DNA from: Lentisphaera profundi
GTDB lineage: Bacteria; Verrucomicrobiota; Lentisphaeria; Lentisphaerales; Lentisphaeraceae
Direction: 5' to 3'
Assembly: GCF_028728065.1 (NCBI RefSeq)
Contig: NZ_CP117811.1
Location: forward strand, 248,001 to 312,000
DNA length: 64,000 bases
The notes beneath the pieces were generated by a model. It was given only the letters and a program-made list of their open reading frames with translations. It was not told where the DNA came from and did not search any database. Shown here one piece after another: positions 1 to 10,010 of the stretch. Positions within the stretch are counted from its first letter, which is position 1. Each line of letters starts with the position of its first letter. The translations under genes were made by a program, and so were the position numbers.

Positions 1-2
1 TC

Positions 3-107
3 TGCGAAAAAAACCGCTGCGAGTACGTTCCTGCCAATACAGGACTTCCGTTAGAAGAACTTTTAATGTCGTACTTGAGTTCAAGAATGACTCATATAAA
101 TAGGTAG
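3..107 (+). CDS. DUF58 family protein, C-terminal end (partial)
   Basis: Only the last 34 codons lie in the window; the reading frame enters at base 3 and ends at a TAG at 105-107. The tail reads YVPANTGLPLEELLMSYL and then a short basic end, which resembles the C-terminus of DUF58 proteins, the partners of MoxR ATPases and VWA proteins. The next gene starts 3 bases later and is a BatA-type protein, which is the usual DUF58 neighbour. Assignment rests on this short tail plus context, so it is moderately sure. Confidence 0.6.
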   Translation, partial: CEKNRCEYVPANTGLPLEELLMSYLSSRMTHINR

Positions 108-110
108 GCG

Positions 111-2228
111 ATGACTTTTTTAAATCCATTTTTACTTTGGGGACTACCTTTAATATCTGTGCCGGTGATTATTCACCTCCTGCGCAAAAATAAAGTTATT
201 GAGATTGAATGGGCCGCAATGGATTTTCTGATGGACGCCGTTCAGGAACAAAAAAAGCGTTTCAAAATGGAAGACCTACTCTTACTTCTCTTACGAACAT
301 TAGTCATTTTATTCATCATTCTCGCTTTGGCTCGTCCTATTATCAATAGCAGTATTGCTGGAGGAAGTTCAAGCAATTTAATTGCTCTGGATGATTCTTT
401 ATCAATGGCTACAAACGAAGGGGGGCGAAGTCGCTTTGCTCGTGGCTTGGAAGCGAGTGAAACTATCATTTCTAGTGTTAAGAGTCGAAATGCACTGATA
501 CTAGTTCGGTCGCAGCCACAGAATGTGATTGCCAACTTCACGCCAGATAGGGGCTTACTAAGTGAAACATTTAAACAGCTTAAACCAGCTTCTTATGATG
601 GCGATACGCTTCAGAGCCTGAAGGCATGTGGTGATTTAATCGATAAACAGGCGGATACAAAACCGGTACTTTACTTCATTTCTGATTTTCAGCAGAGTGA
701 TTGGTTAAACGCTCAGAGTTCGATTAATGAAGAACTCCAAATTTTAAAGGACAAAGCGGAAGTGGTTTTTATTCATGTGGGAGATGAGAATCAAGAAAAT
801 AGATCTATTACGGAAATTAAAACCTTACAAGACGCGGCGAAAATTGGCCAAGAAGCGTGGTTTGCGGTGAAGGTGAAAAATCATGGTGCAGAAGATGCCT
901 CAGATCTAGAAGTTAAATTTTTCCTGGATGATGACTTACGTGAAAGTCGCATGGCATCAGTCCCCGCGGGTCAAACATTAGACTTGATATTCAAAGTAGA
1001 AATAGAGGAAGAGGGCTATCATGCTGCCCTTGCAGAAATTTCTGCAGATAGCAACCTCGCAGATAATCGAGCTTACACACATTTTGAAGCGATTGAGCAG
1101 AAGAAAGTCTTGATTGTGCAAAACTTTAAGCCAAGCAATGCTTATGAAAAACGGAGTTTATTTTTTGATTTTGCCCTTAATCCTTTTGCCAATGCCTCGG
1201 CCTCGGATAAAGCCTTATATAAATTTTCGTGGCAGGATCTAGCAATACTGGAAACGGCAGAACTCAGTGAATATGCTTTCGTCATTTTAGATAATGTTCA
1301 GGCATTTACCTCTTCAGAAATGGATGCAGTGGAACAGTACATCGCCAGTGGTGGAGGCTTATTGATTAACCTGGGGCCAGATAGCGATATAGAAAATTTT
1401 AATCAAAGTTTTGTGGATAGTGAAATTATAAGTGAAGCCCTTTTTGATGAAAGATTTGAAATGAAAAAAGATGGCGATTTTCTCAATACTCGAATTAGTA
1501 ATAGCACTAGTCAGCTATGGAGTTTTACCTCTAAAGCCGAAGATTTAGAATCTTTTCGAGTGAAAAAAACTTATGGATTCAAAAAAGAAGATGGTAGTCT
1601 GATGCGCTCTTATATGGATCTAAAAAATGAGCGAGGGATTTTTAGTATCATGTCATCCTTTGATTATAAACAGGGCAAGATCTTTGTATTTGGGAGCGGG
1701 TTTTCACTTGATTGGAATAATTTTGCGACTCGTCCCAATTTCCTTCCCTTGAGTCGTCAATTGAGTCGTGAACTATTAAGAAAAGAAGATAAAAATGAGT
1801 CTTTCAAAGTTGGTCAAGCCTATGTCGTTCAAGTAGATGATGACAAAAGCCGTTCAAGTTATGAACTTCAAAAACCGACTGGAGATAAGCAGAATTATAA
1901 TGTAGAAATTCGCAAAGATCTCTCCTACTTAAATATACCTCAGCTCAATAATGTGGGCATCTATAAAATACAGGAAAGTGGAGAAAGTACTTTTAAGTTG
2001 ATCTCGGTAAACTCAAAGGAAAAAGAGAGCCAAATTCAGTGCATGAGTATTGAACAAATACAAGAGAATTTTCCCGAAGTAAAAATTATTGCAGGCTCCG
2101 ATTTCCTTGCCAGTACTTCAAGTTCAGGTGGCGCGAGCCTCGCAAGTTTGTTCATCATCTTGGCAGGGATTTGTTACTTGGCGGAAAATATTTTAGCGAT
2201 GATGATAAGTCGTAGGGCTTCAGCATGA
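111..2228 (+). CDS. BatA/VWA-type membrane protein
   Basis: A 705-residue membrane protein. The N-terminus (residues 1-25, MTFLNPFLLWGLPLI) matches the BatA N-terminal double-membrane-helix domain, with a second hydrophobic helix at about 56-75. A von Willebrand A-like region follows, with a DxSxS metal-site motif at D94, S96 and S98. Residues 330-560 look like the glutamine-amidotransferase-like segment seen in such proteins, and one helix closes the protein at about 675-695. In this family the A domain faces the periplasm and is thought to work with MoxR ATPases in assembling or guarding envelope complexes; the target is unknown. It overlaps the next gene by ATGA, so translation is probably coupled. 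Confidence 0.8.
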   Translation: MTFLNPFLLWGLPLISVPVIIHLLRKNKVIEIEWAAMDFLMDAVQEQKKRFKMEDLLLLLLRTLVILFIILALARPIINSSIAGGSSSNLIALDDSLSMATNEGGRSRFARGLEASETIISSVKSRNALILVRSQPQNVIANFTPDRGLLSETFKQLKPASYDGDTLQSLKACGDLIDKQADTKPVLYFISDFQQSDWLNAQSSINEELQILKDKAEVVFIHVGDENQENRSITEIKTLQDAAKIGQEAWFAVKVKNHGAEDASDLEVKFFLDDDLRESRMASVPAGQTLDLIFKVEIEEEGYHAALAEISADSNLADNRAYTHFEAIEQKKVLIVQNFKPSNAYEKRSLFFDFALNPFANASASDKALYKFSWQDLAILETAELSEYAFVILDNVQAFTSSEMDAVEQYIASGGGLLINLGPDSDIENFNQSFVDSEIISEALFDERFEMKKDGDFLNTRISNSTSQLWSFTSKAEDLESFRVKKTYGFKKEDGSLMRSYMDLKNERGIFSIMSSFDYKQGKIFVFGSGFSLDWNNFATRPNFLPLSRQLSRELLRKEDKNESFKVGQAYVVQVDDDKSRSSYELQKPTGDKQNYNVEIRKDLSYLNIPQLNNVGIYKIQESGESTFKLISVNSKEKESQIQCMSIEQIQENFPEVKIIAGSDFLASTSSSGGASLASLFIILAGICYLAENILAMMISRRASA

Positions 2229-4543
2229 AAGACTTTCTAAAAATATTTTACGGCAATGAAAATACCGAAAAAATTAATAGCTATGATTTTTCTTTATCCT
2301 CGTTAATGCCGGTATGGTTATTTCTCTTATTGGCGATTTTGATTGCGCTGTATGCCTTTTGGTCCTATAGCCAAGAAAGTTCAGAAATGAATAAGAAATT
2401 AAAAGTGATGCTCGTGAGCTTACGCTTTTTCATTGCACTCATTATTTTGCTTATGTTTATGCAGCCACAGATCAGTATGGATACGGAAGAATCGAGCCGT
2501 ACGGTCTTGCCAATTTTGATCGATGTATCCAGTAGTATGGGTATCGTGGAAAGTAAAAGTAGCGCGGAATATTTAAAGGATATGGCGCTGATTTGCGGAC
2601 TCAGTGAAAATGAAATCAAAAGTAAAACTCGTATTCAACTTGTTCAGGCAATGCTCAATAATAAAGATTTGGATATGTTGAATAAACTTGACGAAAAATA
2701 TAGCTTGCGTCTTTTTGCTTTTGACCAAGATGCGCGTCAATTAAAGATGGGAGATGAACTTATTGAGCTGCCAAAAGCGGAAGGGGAAGCGACGTCTTTG
2801 AGTTCGGCGATCACTTACGTGGAGCAGAGTTTGAGGGGGCTCCCAATTGCCGATATGATTATTTTTACTGATGGCATTCACAACAAAGGTAATTCGGCAT
2901 TGGATTTAAGTGCTGAGCTCAATAATAAAGATATTCGAATTTTTCCCGTGGGTATAGGGATGCCTGAAAATGTCGATGTCAGTATCCAGTCAATTAATAT
3001 GGAAGACTTGCTTTTTATTGACGATGAAGTTGAAGTCAAAGTGAATTTTAGCGCCAGTGGAATAGAAGATAGCTCGCTTCGTGTGCGACTCAAAATGGGG
3101 ACTAAGCTCATGGCTGAGAAAAATGTACGCTTTAGCAATGGCTCATTTAGTGAAAGCTTTGTGATTAAAGCTGAAAAAAAGGGCGATTATCAATTTAGCG
3201 TAGAAGTCGATCAGTACCCCGATGAATTTTTCTCTGAAAACAACCAGCTTAAAAAACAAGTTAAAGTAATTGATAGTGAAATTCGCGTACTTTTAGCGCT
3301 CCAAAACCCCAGCTGGGAATACCGTTACCTGAAGGGAATGTTGGATAGTGATAAACGTTTTAAGACGAAAGTATTTATCCGCACGGGGGATCGGAGCCGA
3401 ACCGAAAGTGATGAGCAGTTCCTAGCGAGTTTTCCTTTGGATAAATTAGATGAGGTCGATATCATTATTCTCAACAATCTTGAAAGGGATTACTTTAGCT
3501 TTGAGGATATGAATTTACTTCAGGATTTTGTTTCAAAGCAGGGGGGATCCCTGGTAATGATTAGTTCCCCTACGGGAACACCAGCTTCTTATGTGGGAAC
3601 TCCCATAGAAGAAATGTTACCAGTGACAATCAAGGCCATAGAGGAACAAGCGGAAGCTAATAAGATACGAAGAGCTCGCCCCTTTAAATTAGATCTGACC
3701 GCGGAGGGCAGAGAGAGCATTATTACCCGCCTCGTTCCCGAAGAGCAAGAAAATGTGAAGACTTGGAAGAAATTACCTGACCAGTACTGGTTTTATCCAG
3801 GCATCCGCCGTTTGAAACCCGGTGCAACGGCACTCGTGGAGCACGGCAGTATAAAGAATGAATACGGACCGATCCCCTTGATGTCCTATCATAGATTTGG
3901 TGATGGACAGGTGTTATTTCTCGGATTCAATTCTGTATGGCGCTGGCGTTATAAAGTGGGATCACTTTACACGGATCGCTTTTGGTCACAAACGATTCAT
4001 CATATGGGCTTAAATCACCTTTTAGGTAGTAGCAAGGGAGTGAGGATTCAAACGCTCAAACGCGATTATTCGGCAGGTGAAAAAATTGAGATTAGTGCAA
4101 AAGTTTTATCGAGTGCACTGCGTACAGGCAATGAAAAATCAATAGATGTATTAGCGGTTGAAAAAAGCAGTGGCGAAGAAAAGAATTTTCGTTTAGCAGG
4201 ACGAAGTGAAGGCCTTTATAGCGGTCACATTGTCTTAGCACCTGGAGCATGGGATATACAGATTGATGATGAGAAGCATCGTTTAAATATTAGTAAATCA
4301 CGCTTAGAATTCGAACAAATTTCGATGGATAAAAGTGGGCTTAGCAAATTGGCAGAATTGACAAAAGGTAAATTTATTGAAGTCAAAGAACTGATGCAGG
4401 TTCCCGATTTAATGATAGAAAAACCTCGCACACGCAGGGCGGTAATCGAATCGAGCTTATGGGATAATTGGCTATTCCTCCTATTGATAAGTGTTTTGAC
4501 TGCAAGTGAATGGTTATTGCGTAAGAAGGAGAATTTACCATGA
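2225..4543 (+). CDS. VWA domain-containing membrane protein
   Basis: A 772-residue protein with two N-terminal membrane helices (about 28-48 and 62-82), then a VWA domain beginning PILIDVSSSMG with the metal-site motif D100, S102, S104. A glutamine-amidotransferase-like region lies at about 350-600 and a final membrane helix near 750-765. The arrangement is that of the large VWA proteins that follow BatA-type genes in planctomycete and Lentisphaera operons. It overlaps both neighbours by ATGA. No enzymatic activity is evident. The role is inferred to be an envelope complex with the upstream VWA and DUF58 proteins. Confidence 0.8.
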   Translation: MKDFLKIFYGNENTEKINSYDFSLSSLMPVWLFLLLAILIALYAFWSYSQESSEMNKKLKVMLVSLRFFIALIILLMFMQPQISMDTEESSRTVLPILIDVSSSMGIVESKSSAEYLKDMALICGLSENEIKSKTRIQLVQAMLNNKDLDMLNKLDEKYSLRLFAFDQDARQLKMGDELIELPKAEGEATSLSSAITYVEQSLRGLPIADMIIFTDGIHNKGNSALDLSAELNNKDIRIFPVGIGMPENVDVSIQSINMEDLLFIDDEVEVKVNFSASGIEDSSLRVRLKMGTKLMAEKNVRFSNGSFSESFVIKAEKKGDYQFSVEVDQYPDEFFSENNQLKKQVKVIDSEIRVLLALQNPSWEYRYLKGMLDSDKRFKTKVFIRTGDRSRTESDEQFLASFPLDKLDEVDIIILNNLERDYFSFEDMNLLQDFVSKQGGSLVMISSPTGTPASYVGTPIEEMLPVTIKAIEEQAEANKIRRARPFKLDLTAEGRESIITRLVPEEQENVKTWKKLPDQYWFYPGIRRLKPGATALVEHGSIKNEYGPIPLMSYHRFGDGQVLFLGFNSVWRWRYKVGSLYTDRFWSQTIHHMGLNHLLGSSKGVRIQTLKRDYSAGEKIEISAKVLSSALRTGNEKSIDVLAVEKSSGEEKNFRLAGRSEGLYSGHIVLAPGAWDIQIDDEKHRLNISKSRLEFEQISMDKSGLSKLAELTKGKFIEVKELMQVPDLMIEKPRTRRAVIESSLWDNWLFLLLISVLTASEWLLRKKENLP

Positions 4544-6153
4544 GTAACGAACTTACAGAACTTAGAGCCGAGTTTCGGCGCGTAGCGAATGAGCTCAAAC
4601 GCATGGCACTTATGATCGCAAGTGCGGATCTAGCTTCCTTATTAATCTTTGCCTTAATCAGTTTTTTTGTACTCGATTATTTGGGCCATTTCCCCTTTTT
4701 CATGCGATTGGTGATAATGCTGGGGATTCTTGTCTCGCTAATTTATTATTTTAAAAGAAAACATCTTCAGAATTGTGTTCGTACATATAGTGAAGAAGAA
4801 GCGTCTTTAATAGTAGAAAAACATTTTCCAGAATTCCGGAGTCGGGCGATTTCTACTTTGCAATTTAGCCAAGGAGAAATGGGTAAACAAGTCTCGCCAC
4901 AATTAGTGCAAGGGATGATGGGGCAAACTTTTGCGATGTCGACAGGCTTGAGATTTAGTGACGCAATCGATAAAACTTTTTTTAAAAAGAATATAAAAAA
5001 GTTATTTATTGCCATGGCTCTACTCATGGCCACAATAATACTGGCGCCTAATGCTTTTGGTGTTTTTTGTCAGCGTTTGATTACTCAGGTCAAATATCCA
5101 ACAAAGACAAAATTCGTAGAAATTAACTATCCTGATTATGTTATTGAGGGGGAAATTTTTTCAGTGGAGATCCTAGTTGAAGGTGAAATTCCACCTGGTG
5201 GTACACTGATCCTAGAGAACGAGGGTGATGACGTCAATTATGAATTAGAAAAAGGTGACAAAGCCGGGGTTTTCCAATGTGAAATACCCTCTGTACTCAA
5301 TCCGATTAAGTTCCTCTACAAATTAGGAGACTACAAGAGTGAGATTCACTCAGTCTCCCTTCACAAACGTCCAAGGATTGCAGACTTAAAAGTGCATGTC
5401 GAGCCTCCCGCGTATACGGGTTTAACTGCTTATACAGAAAATTCTGGAAATCTGCAAGTCCCCCAAGGATCAAAAATAAGTTTCGAGTTTAAGTCAAGCA
5501 AAAATATTGAATATCTAAAATTGACCAGGCGAGATGAATCAGCCATGGTCTTTACTGGACAAGGAACATCGTGGACTATGGAAACAGTAGCCAACTCTAG
5601 CTTAACTTACAGTTTCAAAATGTTGGATGAATTGGGTTTGGAGAGTGTAAAATTGCCTCAGTTTCGGCTCAAGGTTAAAGTCGATCAAAAAGCTGTGATT
5701 CGCTTAATTGAACCCCAAACAATCTACGAACTTTCACCCTTAAGTAAAATGCGTATCGAAGCTCAGGTAGATGATGATTATGGTCTAGAAAAAATCGTAG
5801 TGCAGTACAAAATATCAGAAAATAGTGACTTTGCCGATGAACTTCAGACTTGGGAAGAATGGGGCTCAGTCACTGATATAGAAAATAATTCATATTTACT
5901 CAAGAAACTATGGGATAATAAAAAGCTAGAACTAAAGAAGGGACAGAGTCTGAGTATTCGACTGATGGCACTAGACAATTCACCCAAGAAACACGAAAGT
6001 TATTCAGATGAATTGACTATTCCGATTATTTCAGTGAGAGAACTCAAAGCGCGACTCGCAGGAGATTTTTTAAATACCATTGAGCCAGTTGAAGATATTC
6101 TTCTTAAACTCAATGACGTTAAACGTAAAACTGATCGACTAGGGGAAAAATGA
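4540..6153 (+). CDS. DUF4175-like membrane protein
   Basis: A 537-residue protein with two membrane helices near the N-terminus (about 22-45 and 50-68) and a third at about 150-170. A mostly beta-rich extracytoplasmic part follows to the C-terminus. The layout, and its place between a VWA gene and a glutamate/lysine-rich coiled-coil gene, resemble DUF4175 proteins; here the long coiled-coil tail is a separate gene. The family has no established biochemical role. It is joined to both neighbours by ATGA overlaps. The family name is a moderate-confidence call made from architecture. Confidence 0.6.
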   Translation: MSNELTELRAEFRRVANELKRMALMIASADLASLLIFALISFFVLDYLGHFPFFMRLVIMLGILVSLIYYFKRKHLQNCVRTYSEEEASLIVEKHFPEFRSRAISTLQFSQGEMGKQVSPQLVQGMMGQTFAMSTGLRFSDAIDKTFFKKNIKKLFIAMALLMATIILAPNAFGVFCQRLITQVKYPTKTKFVEINYPDYVIEGEIFSVEILVEGEIPPGGTLILENEGDDVNYELEKGDKAGVFQCEIPSVLNPIKFLYKLGDYKSEIHSVSLHKRPRIADLKVHVEPPAYTGLTAYTENSGNLQVPQGSKISFEFKSSKNIEYLKLTRRDESAMVFTGQGTSWTMETVANSSLTYSFKMLDELGLESVKLPQFRLKVKVDQKAVIRLIEPQTIYELSPLSKMRIEAQVDDDYGLEKIVVQYKISENSDFADELQTWEEWGSVTDIENNSYLLKKLWDNKKLELKKGQSLSIRLMALDNSPKKHESYSDELTIPIISVRELKARLAGDFLNTIEPVEDILLKLNDVKRKTDRLGEK

Positions 6154-7934
6154 TGAAGACTGAATTTTTGTTGATACTTTGTATTTTGTTATCTGCGATT
6201 ACTTTTGCGGATGACGCAAAAATCAGAGAATTACGTCAGCAGACGGCGAATACACGCCAACTCAAGCGCAGCACGATGAATGTAAAGAAAAATTTACTTG
6301 AAGTGAGAGAACGCATGCTGATGTCGGGTGTCATTGATGAATCGATGATTGATGTAGTGGACATAGTTCTTTTAGAAGCGGATAAGGCCGGCACAGACGC
6401 GTTGCAGGCGGCGATAAAAAATTTGGTCCTTGCGGGAGATGATAGCAAGCAAAAAGAAAAATATTTAGAAGCTGCTTCGAGTGAGCAAAAGCGGGCGATT
6501 AATGCCTTTGAAGAAATGCTCGAAAATGCCATTGAGCAAGCGCAAAAAGAAAAAGCGCAAGCCAAAGTTAATGAACTCATTGAGCAGGTCGAAGAGCTGA
6601 ATAAAGAGACTAAAAAAGGTGAGCATCGCGATTTAGATGAAAGCGAGCTACAAAAATTAGCCGATAAGCAAAAGCAAGTGAGTGATAAAGCTCAGCAACT
6701 GGAGAAATATTTAGAAAAACTCGAACAAGCAGATAAAGATAAAATTGAGAAAATCGAGGAAGAAGATCAGGGGCAAAAAATTCTTGATGAAAAAGAAGCT
6801 CTTGAAAAAGCCTCGAAAAAAGGTCAAGAAAAGCAAGACTCTACGGGTGAGGATAGCAAAAATGACTCAGAGAAAAACTCAGAGAAAAACTCAGAGAAAA
6901 ACTCAGAGGGAAATAAAGATGAGGCCAAAGATACTAAGGGAGGAGAACAGGCTAAAGATCCTAAGGGAGTAGAACAGGCTAAAAATGACTTAAGCAAAGA
7001 TGCCGTGGAAGCCCTCGCGGAACAATCGGATGAAATTGCCGAGCACTTGGAAGATGGGAATATTGCGGAAGCAGCAAAGCAACAATCAGATTTATTAGAG
7101 AAATTAAAGAGCATGAGCGAAAAAAATAATGCTGAGTCGCCTGAATTAGAGGACTTGAATGCGGAACAGTTCTCGGGGGAAGATACCCAGCTCGAAGAAT
7201 TAAAAGCATCAATAGAAGAACAAATTTCCCAATTAGAAGAATTAGAGGCGGAAGCGTTGGAGGGTCAGGATTTAGAAGACTCAGAAGCTTTTGAAGAAGC
7301 TCAAGCCAATCATCAAGAACTCAGTCAATCCGACAATAGTGAACTAAGTGAGGAACTGCAAGCGAGTCTTGAAGAAGCTGGAGAGAGCCTTGAACAAGGC
7401 AATATTGAAGAGGCCTTAGATAAATACGAAAAAGCAATGGAATTAGCCGAGAATCAAAAAGCAAAACAAAATGAGTCGGGACAAGAGCCTTCTGAAAAAA
7501 GCTCTGATGAAGGTGAGAAATCAGCTCAAGAAGGTGATGCACCAAGTGATAGTAGCGCTGAAAAACAAGCCGCAGGGGAAAAGAGTCAGGGAGGCAAGAG
7601 CCCTGGTAAGGGTCAAGGAGAAAAACAAGCTTCCTCCGAAGGAAAAAAATCAACTGGTGGACAACAAACACCCACGGCCCAAGGCGGTAAGCCACAAGCC
7701 TCTAATACACCCGGTCAAACAGCTATGCCTAGTGACAAAGCACGTGAGGGTGGCAAAGGATCATCTGAAATGTCTAATTCATTAGCCAAAGCAGACTATG
7801 CGAAGAAGAAAGCTTGGGAGAAAGAATTTGATCAATTCAAAGGGCAAAAAATGCAGGGGAAACTCCAGCAGGCACCAGAAAATTATAGAGAGCTAGTGAA
7901 ACAATATTACGAAGCTATTGCGAGGCAGAAATGA
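6150..7934 (+). CDS. Secreted coiled-coil, low-complexity protein
   Basis: A 594-residue protein with a signal peptide (MMKTEFLLILCILLSAITFA). The rest is highly charged: predicted coiled coil at about 75-270 and 280-460 (rich in E, K, Q, A), an (EKNS) tandem stretch near 242-255, and a Gly/Ser/Gln-rich linker at about 465-560. The last 40 residues are more ordered and end YRELVKQYYEAIARQK. It resembles the detached coiled-coil half of a DUF4175 protein and is probably a structural partner of the preceding membrane protein. Two start codons stand in tandem at 6150 and 6153; the first overlaps the previous stop. Confidence 0.7.
   Translation: MMKTEFLLILCILLSAITFADDAKIRELRQQTANTRQLKRSTMNVKKNLLEVRERMLMSGVIDESMIDVVDIVLLEADKAGTDALQAAIKNLVLAGDDSKQKEKYLEAASSEQKRAINAFEEMLENAIEQAQKEKAQAKVNELIEQVEELNKETKKGEHRDLDESELQKLADKQKQVSDKAQQLEKYLEKLEQADKDKIEKIEEEDQGQKILDEKEALEKASKKGQEKQDSTGEDSKNDSEKNSEKNSEKNSEGNKDEAKDTKGGEQAKDPKGVEQAKNDLSKDAVEALAEQSDEIAEHLEDGNIAEAAKQQSDLLEKLKSMSEKNNAESPELEDLNAEQFSGEDTQLEELKASIEEQISQLEELEAEALEGQDLEDSEAFEEAQANHQELSQSDNSELSEELQASLEEAGESLEQGNIEEALDKYEKAMELAENQKAKQNESGQEPSEKSSDEGEKSAQEGDAPSDSSAEKQAAGEKSQGGKSPGKGQGEKQASSEGKKSTGGQQTPTAQGGKPQASNTPGQTAMPSDKAREGGKGSSEMSNSLAKADYAKKKAWEKEFDQFKGQKMQGKLQQAPENYRELVKQYYEAIARQK
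6866..6909 (+). repeat. 12-bp tandem repeat coding EKNS units
   Basis: A 12-base unit (CTCAGAGAAAAA) is repeated almost perfectly three to four times in frame, giving NSEKNSEKNSEKNSE in the coiled-coil protein. Because the unit length is a multiple of three, copy-number change would keep the frame. Confidence 0.85.
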
Positions 7935-8923
7935 AAAAAGTTTTTTTATGCTTACTATCCTTTGTTTTTTTTGGGAATGCCCAGGAAACAATCGTCCCCA
8001 TCTCGGCTGATTTAAGTCAAAGTTTAAAGCGCGGCTTAAAGTACCTCTCCTCGGAACAGCGAGAAGATGGCGCATGGCAAGGAAGTCACGGTAAAAATGT
8101 GGGCGAAGTATCGCTGTGCTTAATGGCCTTTATGGCAATGGGTAATTTGCCCGGTGAAGGTGATTATGGTCACGTCGTTAATAAAGGTGTGGACTGGATA
8201 GTTAAACAAGCGAAACCCAATGGCTTGATTCAGTACTCGAATCAAGAAAAACAAGCCGCGGTGATGTACGGTCATGCTTTAGCGACGCTGATGCTCTCGG
8301 AAGCTTGGGGGCAAAGTCAAAACCCCAAAGTAGGCAAAGTTTTACGCAATGCAGTAAAGCTCATTTTAGAAGTTCAAGGTCCTAAAGGTGGATGGGGATA
8401 TAAATCAATCCCTCATGATGGCGATACATCCGTCTGCGTAATGCAGGTTATAGCCCTTAAGTCTGCACAAGAAGCGGGAATATATGTTCCTCGAGCAACG
8501 ATTCAAAAAGCCCTTTCACTTATTAAAACGCGCTACAATGAAGGAAGTAAAATGTATGGATATTCAAGTACAAATATCAGTAAAAATCACTATGGCTCAA
8601 GTGCTGCGGGAACCTGTATTATGTTTATTTGTGGAGTAAAAGAGACTAAGTATACGAGTGAAGCGGTTGAGTCCATATTAAAAATCATGAAAGATGATCC
8701 CAAAAAACAAAAAGTTGGCCATATCCCCTATTTCTTATATTATGGCTCCGTGGCCTCGTATTTTCAGGGTGGAGATAATTATCGTGAATGGGCTAAATTA
8801 CTCGAGTCGTATTTGATTCGGGATCAGCGAAAAAGTGGTGAATGGGGAACGTATTACCAAACGGCTTTTTGTGTTCTTGCGGGTAGTCTACCTTATCAAT
8901 ACATACCCGTTTACCAAAAGTGA
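7931..8923 (+). CDS. Secreted prenyltransferase/squalene-cyclase-fold repeat protein
   Basis: A 330-residue protein with a signal peptide (about 1-18). The body contains alpha/alpha-toroid repeats of the prenyltransferase/squalene oxidase type: QREDGAWQG near 43-51, GPKGGWGYKS near 150-160 and KSGEWGTYYQT near 300-310. No DxDD protonation motif of true squalene cyclases is visible, so a terpenoid reaction should not be assumed; in planctomycete VWA operons such proteins are secreted and of unknown role. It overlaps the previous gene by ATGA and precedes the next by 4 bases. Confidence 0.75.
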   Translation: MKKVFLCLLSFVFFGNAQETIVPISADLSQSLKRGLKYLSSEQREDGAWQGSHGKNVGEVSLCLMAFMAMGNLPGEGDYGHVVNKGVDWIVKQAKPNGLIQYSNQEKQAAVMYGHALATLMLSEAWGQSQNPKVGKVLRNAVKLILEVQGPKGGWGYKSIPHDGDTSVCVMQVIALKSAQEAGIYVPRATIQKALSLIKTRYNEGSKMYGYSSTNISKNHYGSSAAGTCIMFICGVKETKYTSEAVESILKIMKDDPKKQKVGHIPYFLYYGSVASYFQGGDNYREWAKLLESYLIRDQRKSGEWGTYYQTAFCVLAGSLPYQYIPVYQK

Positions 8924-8927
8924 TTCT

Positions 8928-10010
8928 ATGAAATATCTGCTCCTACTTTTTTGCCTGCCAATGCTTTTATCAGCAGGCGAAATTCATTTAGTAAATGGTC
9001 GTTTAATACAGGGTGATTTACAATGGCATAAGAGTTTTGTAAAGCACGGGGATCAGAACTATGACCTCAAGAATTTACTGCGTGTGGATTTTGAGAAGCC
9101 ACTTGTCGATAATGAAGGTGAGTACATCATTTTTAGTGATGGTTCAATGATTAAGGCACAAAGTCTCAAGCTTGATAATAAGATGGGTCATTTACTGATC
9201 AACTATCGTGAAACAGAACTGAAAGTTGATTTAGCGCAAGTGAGTGCGTTTTCCTTTCAAGGGGCTAAATATCCTCCGAAAAATACGCTTCCGGGCTTTC
9301 TAAATCTCAATGATTTTTACAATGCAGGGCAAGTATCTTATTTCACACGCTCAATGCTAGGACAGACGAAGCCACAAAAAAATCGTTATAAGAAATCGAT
9401 GCTCAAATTTCTGTATCTAAAATCCTGGGAAAATAGTACGAAGGAGTTCAAAGTGTTTACGACTTCCCGAGAAATTATCTTTGCCAAAATAATTGAGGTC
9501 ACGAATGAAAGCCTGAAATTAGATACGATTTTAGGCTCCGTTGAGTATCCCTTGGAAGAGATAAGTGCAATCGAAAATCTCAGTAAATTCAAAGCTTTAA
9601 ATGCTGAGCAAATTAAAAATATTTCTTACACGCCATTTTTGACTCAGTGTAAAGAAATGACTTATGGCAATAGCTTCACGGGCTCTGCAGTAGAAGTGGG
9701 AGGCTTTGCTACTAAAGATTTTTGGTCAATTCATAGTCGTACAAACTTTGATTTAATGGTGCCTAAGGGGGGCCATGTATTTTCTACAATATTACAGTTG
9801 GACCCACTTGTGAAAAATGGTAATATCCAGTTTCTTATCCAACAAAATGGAAAAGAACTGATCAATGTGACAATGGCAGGAGGTAAAGAAAAAAAGATAC
9901 GTATTCCAGTCAAAATGGGTATTATAAATATCGTAGTTGACTATGGCCAAGGAGGCTCTGCGGGAGATTTTTTATTAATGTGCAAGCCACGTTTTTTACT
10001 GGAGAAGTAA
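8928..10010 (+). CDS. Secreted protein, possible NPCBM-like C-terminus
   Basis: A 360-residue protein. The start chosen is the ATG at 8928, four bases after the upstream stop, because it begins a clear signal peptide (MKYLLLLFCLPMLLSAG); an open frame extends further upstream but inside the preceding gene. Residues 17-130 contain two copies of an EIxLxNGxxIxG-like beta motif. The last 120 residues (GGFATKDFWSIHSRTNFDL onward) resemble NPCBM/NEW2 carbohydrate-binding modules, which is an inference from pattern only. It is part of the VWA operon; the stop at 10008-10010 directly abuts the next ATG. Confidence 0.6.
   Translation: MKYLLLLFCLPMLLSAGEIHLVNGRLIQGDLQWHKSFVKHGDQNYDLKNLLRVDFEKPLVDNEGEYIIFSDGSMIKAQSLKLDNKMGHLLINYRETELKVDLAQVSAFSFQGAKYPPKNTLPGFLNLNDFYNAGQVSYFTRSMLGQTKPQKNRYKKSMLKFLYLKSWENSTKEFKVFTTSREIIFAKIIEVTNESLKLDTILGSVEYPLEEISAIENLSKFKALNAEQIKNISYTPFLTQCKEMTYGNSFTGSAVEVGGFATKDFWSIHSRTNFDLMVPKGGHVFSTILQLDPLVKNGNIQFLIQQNGKELINVTMAGGKEKKIRIPVKMGIINIVVDYGQGGSAGDFLLMCKPRFLLEK

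Noticed and set aside
6745-6972. Lysine/arginine-rich frame inside the coiled-coil gene
   Set aside because: An out-of-frame reading of the low-complexity repeat; it is wholly inside a coupled operon gene.
7931-8923. True squalene-hopene cyclase
   Set aside because: The protein is half the usual length, has a signal peptide and no DxDD motif.
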